DNA from: Diospyros lotus
Lineage: Eukaryota > Streptophyta > Magnoliopsida > Ericales > Ebenaceae
Reading direction: 5' to 3'
DNA: 64,000 nt
Assembly (NCBI RefSeq): GCF_014633365.1
Contig: NC_068344.1
Location: 36,330,670 to 36,394,669, forward strand
The position numbers were made by a program, and so were the translations under genes. The number at the start of each line of letters is the position of its first letter. Within the stretch, counting starts at the first letter, position 1. Below, piece by piece: positions 49,732 through 57,703 of this stretch. A model generated the notes under the pieces. It saw only the letters and a list, made by a program, of their open reading frames with translations. It searched no databases and was not told the origin of the DNA.

Positions 49732-51066
49732 TGTAAAACAAGTTCAAACTCGGTGTCGTCCCAAATACAAAGAACGTATTTTCATGAAAGAATAGGAAAT
49801 TTAACATAGCTTCATGACTAGAATAATGCCATAGATAAATAACTTCTGAATTTAAACAGAATTCTTTACTCTGAACTCGAATCCTAAGATCACATGATTT
49901 ATAGCATCAAGAGGGACCAGACCGGGTTGTAATGGGGCTATGAGGTTAATACGGGTTGTCAAAGAAAAGGGTAAAGTGTGCAAATGGTGTGTCGGGATTT
50001 TTTTTTCTCTTTTTTTTTTTTTGACACTAATATCAAATTGGACATATTGTTTTCTTCAGCATTTATTTTGAAACACTCGTGCTGAAAAGCTAAGAGAACT
50101 TCCATTTTTTCTTTTTTTCTTTTTTTCCTTTTCTTTCTTTTTTTTTTGTTTCTTTTTAATATGAAAGTACTGAGATAGACTGATTCCTAAAAACACACCA
50201 GGTTGGATAAACTTCATATGGTTCTAGGTTAGACGAGGGTAATGAAAGGAATTATGCTAAGAACAGTTCAAATGGGCTAGCAAGGGGGTTAATGTAAAGA
50301 AAGAAAAAGGTTAATAGGCCCAAATTGAAAGAAATTGATCCCCTATCATGCTTCTATAAAACGATGTTACTCAGTCAACTAATTCAGAGTTTGAAATCAG
50401 CCAAATTCATCCGCCATCATACTAGACATTCAAAGTAAATTGATGTTTTGAAGCTATTGAAAATATGAGATCAACAATAAAGCGCATTTAGAATAAGTGT
50501 TATTTCACTCAGAATTAATGATCATTAGGCTCAAACACTCATTCGGGTAATAGTCTCCACTTCTGTTAAGGGATTATGCAGTGTGCTAATTACCATTGCC
50601 TTTGACTTTATGACCAATAAACCAATTTCTAATTATTGAACTTCCGATGCATGCAAATCACTTATTCTAATCCCATACATGTACGTTTTCAAATAAGAAA
50701 TTAATGCATTCATGATTCATACTGCAAATTCAACTAGCTATCAGTTTATAACTCCAAAGCTTTAGGGATAGCATTATTTAAAGCACACACAATTTTTTTT
50801 AATTTTTAATAGGAGTAGATAAAAGTAAATAATTCACATAAAACTACAAGCATGCAGTTACAAATTCACAATTAAACATGGACTAGATAATTCATAAATA
50901 TACCTTACTCCCCCCAACTTGAATTGCAATAATAAAATAGGATTGTTAGGAATACCTGTAACTCCACGAGTCTGTAAGTTTATTGTGAACTGCTAAATCT
51001 TCAACAAACAAGTGAGAATACTCTACATATATTTTTTTATTTTTTTTTTTACACTGAAATAAGAAA
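49732..51066. other. non-coding interior of the LOG-carrying element
   Basis: Lies 3' of the LOG domain in element orientation. It has T-rich runs (49989-50022 and 50107-50157) and otherwise mixed sequence. No pol domains and no coding frame were found. Confidence 0.5.
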
Positions 51067-51274
51067 AATTCATGCAAGTCATATAATAAAGAAATGCGTC
51101 TCAAGAGTACAAAAAGTACTCCTTACTCAGCCATCTTATCATAGACTTGCCTAACAACATTCCATAATTTTTTAAAACAAAACATAAAATAAATTCATGC
51201 AAGTCAAAATAAACAGATGCGTCTCAAGAGTACAGAAAAGTACTCCTTACTCAGCCATGTTATCATAGACTTGC
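51067..51274 (-). repeat. two tandem relics of the upstream 181-residue ORF
   Basis: Two copies (51067-51150 and 51191-51274) share 'attcatgcaagtc', 'atgcgtctcaagagtac' and 'actccttactcagccat'. The same words, with extra bases between them, occur inside the 181-residue ORF at about 52272-52327. So a piece of that ORF has been copied twice to just beyond the LOG stop codon. Confidence 0.65.
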
Positions 51275-51279
51275 TCTCC

Positions 51280-51963
51280 TTAGAAGGATGAATCTAAATT
51301 AATCGGACCCCTTTTGCGCTTGCTTCCAATTACCTTAGACCAGTCTATCCGAGGCTCGTAAGGATCATGCTGTGGAACATAAGTGTGTAATTTCTCTAGT
51401 AGCTCCTCAATGGTGGATGCAGAAATGAGAATATTTCTTGCAGAAAGAGAAATGAACTTTTGTTCCACAGCCTGATCAAGAAAAGAGAGCAACTCATCAA
51501 AAAAATGGTTAATATTTAAAAGTCCAATGGGTTTGGTATGGAGATTGCTCTTGGCCCAGGAGATTATACAAAAGATTTCTTCAAGTGTACCAAAACCTCC
51601 TGGCAAAGCAATGAAGGCGTCTGACTGATAAATCTTACAAGCCATGCGCTCAGACATAGAAGTCGTTCTTATAAGTTGACCTCGTGTGTACCCGGAAATC
51701 TGTGGATCAGCCAAAGGGATTGGCATAATACCTACCACATATGATTGCCCAAGATGTGCAGCCTGTGAAATACATCCATTCAATCCACGACTTCCCCCTC
51801 CATAGACCAAATTAATTTTTCTCTCTCCCAATTTTATGCCAAGTTCGCTTGCTGCAAGTGTGTAACAAATATCGCTCCCAGGTTGAGAGCCACATAGTAC
51901 ACATATGGTATTGATTCGACGAACTGGCTGGCCTTCTATTTATGTTAGTTCTTTATGTATGCC
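51280..51963 (-). pseudogene. LOG: LOG-like cytokinin riboside 5'-monophosphate phosphoribohydrolase domain in a retrotransposon
   Basis: LOG enzymes release active free-base cytokinins from their nucleoside monophosphates. From 51939 to the TAA at 51282-51280 the minus strand encodes about 219 residues, close to full LOG length. Visible motifs, in order: TICVLCGSQPGSD (Rossmann start), INLVYGGGSRGLNG, a central M-x-x-R (SMSERM), and DAFIALPGGFGTLEE with the catalytic PGGxGTxxE intact (51603-51577). These are followed by KPIGLLNI and a C-terminal YVPQHDPYEP. The usual LOG introns are absent. The Lys that usually follows the Arg of M-x-x-RK is Met here. There is no ATG at the domain start, and a TAA stands in frame at 51942-51940. 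Upstream is a plausible splice acceptor (51965-51964) that would join it in frame to the 181-residue ORF. I call it a pseudogene or disabled fusion, though non-AUG starts or splicing variants are possible. Confidence 0.85.
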
Positions 51964-52082
51964 CTGAAAGTAGAACTGGTTAAAGAGGTTTGGCAATCAA
52001 AAGTAACTACATAGAAATTCAACAATAAATAAACATAAACAAAAATCATGCGTATATACAAGTAGTTGTGATTGTGGCTCAC
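51964..52082 (-). other. candidate 119-nt intron between the two captured ORFs
   Basis: On the minus strand GTGAGC (from 52082) opens and a T-rich run ending CTACTTTCAG (to 51964) closes a U-rich, plant-like intron. Splicing here is phase 0 and keeps the 181-residue ORF frame continuous with the LOG frame, apart from the stops at 52127-52125 and 51942-51940. Confidence 0.5.
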
Positions 52083-52124
52083 ATCTTCCTCTGGTTTTAC
52101 GTCCAGAAACGGCTTAAACACCTT

Positions 52125-52670
52125 CTATGAAGCGGGGATAGGCTTCCCATCCAATTTTCTTATAGATTGGCAAACAGGGTCAATTATAGTCAGATTCCCA
52201 AGACTATAGAGTTGGTGGTCACTTCTAAATTGGGTCCATAAAGCAAGAATTTCTCGCTGCACTATTCCACACGGATGCGTCTCAAGAGTCAATCGGATAT
52301 CATCCAAAGACTCCTTACTCAGCCCATCCTTTATGAAACAAATTTTATCATCTCGATTTATGGAAGTAAACCCCACAGATTTGCATCGTGTGTTATAAGT
52401 CCATCGAGCACATTTGTGACAACTATTTAATCTTTTCGCTCTTCTTTTTTTCAAAAAACTACTTTTTCCCAATCCTGGAAAATGCTTAAAACTAGGTGAG
52501 GTTTCGCCAAGAAATCGAACTTTTGCTTCAATTAACCAGCGAATATCCTCAGGAATATTTTTATACATCAACATTCGAAGTCTTTCACACCTAGTGACAT
52601 AAATCTTTCTTAAATCATTTTGTGGGAGAGATGGATAGTACTTGCGAATTTTCAAGAGCTGAAGATCCAT
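52125..52670 (-). CDS. 181-residue ORF of unknown function upstream of LOG
   Basis: The ORF starts at ATG 52670 and ends at TAG 52127-52125. I do not recognise the family. The protein is basic in the middle (KKRRAKR, near residue 74) and has scattered Cys, including C-H-K-C (near residue 83), which could be half of a zinc site. It has no signal peptide or membrane segment. The open frame continues past the TAG for another 14 codons to a GT donor at 52082, which in frame leads to the LOG domain. This suggests the two were one protein. It lies inside the 9.6-kb element, on its sense strand. Length and composition argue against chance, but no function can be given. Confidence 0.6.
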   Translation of the reverse strand: MDLQLLKIRKYYPSLPQNDLRKIYVTRCERLRMLMYKNIPEDIRWLIEAKVRFLGETSPSFKHFPGLGKSSFLKKRRAKRLNSCHKCARWTYNTRCKSVGFTSINRDDKICFIKDGLSKESLDDIRLTLETHPCGIVQREILALWTQFRSDHQLYSLGNLTIIDPVCQSIRKLDGKPIPAS

Positions 52671-52816
52671 TTTTTTAAAACAGAACTATAGTAAAAGAGA
52701 AATAAAACAAAATTATGAATCTTACAAAAGGAACGAGAGTACCTGATCGGAGAACAACACAAAGGAGAGAAGACTGAGCTCAAAGAAGTGTGGCTTGCCT
52801 CATGCAGATACAGGTC

Positions 52817-52824
52817 TCTTATAG
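52817..52824 (-). promoter_or_regulatory. candidate TATA box before the captured ORFs
   Basis: The minus strand reads CCCTATAAGAGA about 150 bases upstream of the ATG at 52670, followed by CT-rich, leader-like sequence. It may mean that the captured cassette has its own promoter. This is a motif match only. Confidence 0.35.
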
Positions 52825-52893
52825 GGCTGTGCCAGTCACCATTCCAACAACCACACTTGGCTCGAGGCGTGCCACAAGTGCAGGGTCACGTCT

Positions 52894-52988
52894 GGCGTCT
52901 CCTTTTTTCAACGTTCGGCATCTCCTTTTACAACTTTCGGCGTCTCCTTTTTCAACTTTCGGCGTTTATTTTTCAACGCTAGATGTTT
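52894..52988 (-). repeat. 22-bp tandem repeat, about four copies
   Basis: On the + strand the unit is close to 'ggcgtctcctttttcaactttc', repeated about four times with decay at both ends. It lies just upstream of the candidate TATA box. Confidence 0.8.
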
Positions 52989-53174
52989 CTTTTTCTTTAT
53001 AGGGTATTGTGTCCTTTTTCTTTATAGGGCAGTGTGATTGCACTGCCCCAGAAAAGTGGTTGCCGTCAGCGATATGTCTGTCTCCCTCTTTTCTCTATCT
53101 TTTTTTTCTTTTGTGTATATATATATATTTATATTTATTTATTACAAAAACAAATTTTATTTTATTATATATTT
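52989..53174. other. spacer between gag-like frame and captured cassette
   Basis: Short T-rich stretch (about 53085-53210) with no feature I can name. Confidence 0.4.
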
Positions 53175-54161
53175 TTAAATATTTTTCAAGAGTTTTTTTC
53201 TTTTCTTCCAGTTAAGAATCAAATAAGTGGTTGCCCACCTATTCGTATAATAACTCCCATTCATTACACCACGTTTAAAGTTATTTTCAAAATTATGTAA
53301 ATTGATTTTTCTCATAAATGCACATACATATTTTGAAAATATGTAATCCGGAGGTGTTGGCTTTATTACATCAGAGTACGACACATCAATTCGCACAAAC
53401 ACTTCACACATGTCTGGTTTAATTTGATCCCCAATAATATAGACTAGCCTAAAAGACATAAATTTAGGCTCAAGTTTGGCTAGGCTCATGGTATCTTCAC
53501 ATTTGGGCTCTTGGGTTTTATCATTTTCTTTCTCCCAGGCTTCTTCTTTTCTCACATCATTTTAGCCCAATTTTTCTTCTATGATTGCTAGTACCATCCT
53601 AGGGTCATCAAGTCTCTCAATTGATTCATCATTCCTAAGGATGGGTATAGATTTGACCGACTCTTGACCTATGGGTGCATTGAATAACGATTCCTCCCCA
53701 AGACATTGACCTATGGAATTTTGATTAGGTTGGTTTGGAAACTCGCCAAGTTCACTCACGCTCAAGGTCTGTGTAAACTCGGTCAATTGTTCTAAAATGT
53801 CACCTATGGCTCTAGTGGTTTGGTCTTGAAGTTCAACCACTTGTGCATTAAAACTCATTTGACCTTGCATAAACTCCTGAAGGGTGTCCTCTAGAAAATT
53901 TTCATCCTGAGGTTGATAAGCATCAGATCTAACATCTTGTTCTAACTCAAATTGGTGAGGTGGTGGAGGAAAAGGCTCATGAGATTGGAACACAGAGTCA
54001 TTGTTCCAAGGATAATTCCAATGATCACAGGAATTGGGGTAATCAGTGTAAAGATCTGGGTTGTAGCCCGACATATAAGAATTCTCCCTCTGACTCTAGT
54101 CAAAAGAAAACCTCCCCTCACTGGGATCGGGATGGCCAAATGCATTATAAGTCACAGACAT
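53175..54161 (-). pseudogene. gag-like ORF of the LOG-carrying element, two in-frame stops
   Basis: One frame runs from ATG at 54161 to 53175 with stops at 54098-54096 (TAG) and 53564-53562 (TAA). The middle has a Gln-rich helix (EDTLQEFMQGQMSFNAQVVE and on) like the segment after the core gag domain in Athila/Tat gags. The N-terminus is Tyr/Asp/Pro-rich. The C-terminal third (FMSFRLVYIIGDQ and on) I do not recognise. No zinc knuckle and no following pol were seen. It is probably a rump gag or an element-specific protein. Confidence 0.5.
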
Positions 54162-54519
54162 GCTAAAATACTGAGACATAGAGAATATGGAATGATAATT
54201 CAACGGCAGATAATGATGCTAATGAATCAATTAATGTTTCAATAATCATACCTGACCGTAATCTCTTGCATTGTTTAGTAACTAAAAGTTATCTAAATTT
54301 TTTTAAAATTTAATTTTTTAAATTATTTTTAATTTATATTTTTTTATTATTTTTTAATTTATATTTTTTATTATTTTTTAATTTATATTTTTTTATTATT
54401 TTATTATTTTTTTAGTATTTTTTTCAAATATATATTTTATATATATATTTTTTGAAAATAATTTTTTTAATTATTTTTTTTAATATTTTTTAAACAACAA
54501 AATTCAACCAAATTTAATC
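54162..54519. other. 5' leader of the LOG-carrying element
   Basis: Very AT-rich, with repeated 'tttaatttatattttttattatttt' units (about 54300-54420). In element orientation it lies between the primer site and the gag-like frame. Confidence 0.5.
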
Positions 54520-54537
54520 TCCCCGGCAACGGCGCCA
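54520..54537 (-). promoter_or_regulatory. primer binding site of the LOG-carrying element
   Basis: The minus strand reads TGGCGCCGTTGCCGGGGA a few bases from the LTR end, a primer-site sequence commonly found in plant Athila/Tat-type elements. It fixes the element's orientation. Confidence 0.85.
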
Positions 54538-54542
54538 AAAAC

Positions 54543-56239
54543 TGACTGCTACACTACCCTGCACATTTATTTATCAAAACTACAACCAAATTCATCCGAC
54601 GTCAATCCTCTTATTAAAGCAGGTGTAGGGCGATTATACTCGCCAGTGTGCGAGTGTGCGTGTAGTACAATTTTAAATTTATATTTCGGTGAGTCCGAGT
54701 CGATTCACAGGGAGATTATTTATTGATGAAAATGAAGATCACAAAATATTTGATTTTAAGAGGTAATTAAGATGATCTAAAGACAATAATTAAAGCTAAA
54801 CTAATACTGAATTTAAGTAGCTTGGGTCAAGGCAATTTCAGTGTCAAAACCAATTAATTCCCAATTTGATAGAAAAGATCAGCAATATTCATCTGAATTA
54901 AGTTTTACAGCTCTGTTAGTAAATTTAGTTCAAGATAATGGTAATTCTTGTTTAAGCAATATCCATACATGGCATGGAAATTCTAAGTTAAGCAATTACC
55001 ATAAATTGAACTATATTCCATAGACAGAATTTATAGATATAGATTAATCATTTAGGCTTGGGTATGAAAACGTTTCCAGATCTAGCAATCTCCATACCTG
55101 GCATGAAAATTCTAAGTTAGGCTTATGCTTCAATCCAAACTTAAAGATACACTATACGCACACTGCTCAAATTGAATCAGATTAATATTACATATTTTAA
55201 GCGCAGCTTTCTTTGGGAATCATTGGCGTTGGACACTGTCCTTGCCTTAACCCAAGAATGGATTTAGCTACTCATCTTCATTTTAAAATAAATTGGCAGG
55301 AATTTAAATAACGGGAATTAAAAGACAGTATTTAAAAGACTATTTTTTAACCGACCATATAGGCGGTATATAATGAAAAGACAATAATTGAAAGACTATT
55401 TTTTAACCGACCATATAGGCGGTATGTAATTGAAAGACAATAATTGAAAGACTATTTTGAACCGACCATATAGGCGGTATGTAATTGAAAGACAATAATT
55501 GAAAGACTATTTTGAACCGGCCATATAGACGGTATATAATAAAAAGACAATATGAATAACATAATACAACTATATGGAAACAAAGGTTAAAGATTTAAGA
55601 GAAAAATTCTAAGAACAAAACTATATAGAAACTAAAGTTGAAAATTTAAGAGAGAAATCTAAAGATCACAATTATACTTTCATTATAAGAAAATCCAATC
55701 CTTACAAATGCACCCTAAGTGCTCTATTTATAGGCTAGAAAATGTAATGGAAACTATTCAATTATATAATTTAATAATACAAAATATCTAATTAATGATG
55801 TAAGCGATGATGTAATTCCAACCCATGATGTAAGCGATGATGTCACTCCAACCCATGATGTAAGCGATGATGTCATCAATTTGTGAGACTTGGGCTTTTC
55901 ATATTTTTGGGCTTGGGCCTTGCTTGTGTTGGGCTTGGGCTTGAACCTTCCTTGTGTTGGGCTTGGGCTTGGGCCTTCCTTGTGTTGGGCTTGGGCTTGG
56001 ACTTGGGCCTTACTTGTGTTGGGCTTGGGCCTGGGCTTTCCATATTTTTATATTATTATATTATTATATATATTATATTTATTTTTTTTATATTTTATAT
56101 ATTTTATATATATTTTTATATTAATATTTTAAACATGCACAAAATCACAAAATGCATAATAATATTCAATTTAAACTATTTTAAGATCAAAATAAGGGTG
56201 AAATTATAACAAAATTTTTACAAAATTGATCACTAATCA
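54543..56239 (-). repeat. LTR of the LOG-carrying element (its 5' LTR)
   Basis: 1697 bp, the same length as 46656-48352. Differences I can see: one near 54627, one in the third 55-bp repeat, two in the fourth, one near 55821 and one near 55968. Confidence 0.92.
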
Positions 56240-56244
56240 ACTAG

Positions 56245-56393
56245 GCATCGTTCTGGCCGAACCACGTAAAAGATTCTGGTGTACACGCTTGGAACGTCGG
56301 GGGGAGGGGTTTTCTTCCTTCCTTCTCGGTATTTTTGGATTGACTCACCGCGGCCCAAAACGAATCACGGTCGGCCGAAATCAAACGTCGACA
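56245..56393 (+). repeat. gypsy 5' LTR, right part
   Basis: Continues the LTR interrupted at 46655 and matches the end of the solo LTR at 43879-44550 ('aggcatcgttctgg', 'cggcccaaaacgaatcacgg'), ending CGTCGACA. Confidence 0.85.
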
Positions 56394-56396
56394 TTT

Positions 56397-56412
56397 TGGC
56401 GCTAGAGGAAGG
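56397..56412 (+). promoter_or_regulatory. gypsy primer binding site
   Basis: TGGCGCTAGAGGAAGG lies right after the LTR. The position and the TGGCGC start fit gypsy primer sites; I do not assign the tRNA. Confidence 0.65.
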
Positions 56413-56432
56413 GCCCGCTCTGATCAATAGCC

Positions 56433-57703
56433 ATGGCTAGAGGAAGGAATACTAGAAGTTCCGAGGCGGCGGTCGACCCACCTGAAAATCACCACGACCG
56501 ACCACGAGACTTACCACCAAATGGAGGACCCATTGCCCCGACAGCCGATACTCCTTTGCCGCTGCCCGCCGGAGACGCTCCCGGCATACCACCGCGGGTC
56601 CCTGTCCAGCCTACTGTCCAAATCACTGGGACAGGGACGATCCGGGACTGGCAGCAGCGCCAGGAAGCATTGGAGAATACGGTAATGCAACTCGCTGACG
56701 CGGTCAGAATTCTGGCCCAAGCTCAAGCACGGGCTGTCCACGACCCACCGGCGTCGCCTCGCAGGGTCCGCCAACCGCGGGAGGAGAGACACCCATCCGC
56801 GGAAGAAGATATCGGGGATAACTATCCGTCCCCAATTCACCGCTCCCCAGTCCGAGAAAGAAGTAGGCGATCGCAAGCCCAGCAATCAGTAGGACCGGAC
56901 TCAACTGTGCAAGAACTGTATCAGAGGGTGCGACAGCTGGAAGAACGACAAGGAGTCCGCAGCCAGAATAATGGCCGTGGGGATAGGACGCCGTTCGCCA
57001 GAGAAATTGAGCTCGAACCCCTGCCCGGAGGTTTAAGGTCCCGAGCATGCCACAATATAATGGGGACAACGACCCCTATGATTACCTGGATGCGTACAAC
57101 GTGCAAATGGATCTACAGACAACCAGCTCGCTGGCTAAATGTCGCGCCTTCCCAGCAATCTTAGGAGACATCCCCCGAGCTTGGTTCAGGAGCCTTCCGC
57201 CTCGTAGCATCAACAGCTGGGAGGAGTGCCAACAGAGGTTCCTTAACCAATACAGGGCTCTAAGGAGGCAGCTCGCGCCACCTTGCCACCTCGCCACCAT
57301 ATTCCAGAAAGCAAACGAACCATTAAGGGATTACATCGCCAGGTTCAGGCGCGAGGTGAGCAACGTCGAGGATCCCTCGGATGAAAGTATCCTAACGGCG
57401 ATCTCCGCCGGCCTCCGAAAAGACGGAAAGCTCTACGAGAGCATCTACCGAACCCCAGTCAAAGACCTGGGGGAATTCTATGAACGAGCTTCCAAGGAAA
57501 TCCGATGGGAAGACGCCTTCGGGACGAAGAAGCCCGTCGGGTCGAGAGAAGAAGTTGGGGGCTCCAGCCAGAATAAGAGAAGGCACAACGGAGACGCTGG
57601 AAAAGAAGCTCGGGGGGAGCGCTCGAGCAATGAAGTGTTCAAGCGAGCTCGGAAGGCAGAGGGAGATGAGCGACCTCATAGATCACAGCGCTTTGACAGC
57701 TAA
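56433..57703 (+). pseudogene. gypsy gag, frameshifted
   Basis: The frame starts at ATG 56433 with a Pro/Arg-rich N-terminus and a short coiled coil (LYQRVRQLEERQG). A one-base loss near 57031 moves the rest to another frame, which carries the retrotransposon gag core at about 57047-57500 (including AWFRSLPPRSINSWEECQQRF and LRDYIARFRREV). An in-frame TAA at 57701-57703 then precedes a zinc-knuckle region. Confidence 0.85.

Larger units (their letters stand above)
46656..56239 (-). mobile_element. 9.6-kb non-autonomous LTR retrotransposon carrying a LOG domain
   Basis: Two 1697-bp LTRs (46656-48352 and 54543-56239) begin TG and end CA, with the target duplication ACTAG at 46651-46655 and 56240-56244. 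On the minus strand the LTR starts TGATTAGTGATC. The primer site lies at 54537-54520 and the polypurine tract next to 48353, so the element runs right to left. The LTRs have equal length and I find about six differences, which points to a recent insertion. The 6.2-kb interior has no protease, RT, RNase H or integrase. In element order it holds a broken gag-like frame, a short tandem repeat, an unrecognised 181-residue ORF, a LOG domain, and a 3' region with a Cassandra insert. It resembles a LARD-type element that depends on a gypsy partner. Confidence 0.9.

Noticed and set aside
51280..51963. LOG as an ordinary host gene
   Set aside because: It lies between two paired LTRs with a target duplication, on the element's sense strand. 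It lacks the usual introns and has no start codon in frame.
52686..52742. A 5' leader intron before the 181-residue ORF (AG|GTACTC to CTATAG)
   Set aside because: The span is only 57 bases, too short for a typical plant intron, so it was not annotated.
56511..57069. Minus-strand ORFs of about 120 residues across the gypsy gag
   Set aside because: They are shadows of the GC-rich gag coding strand.
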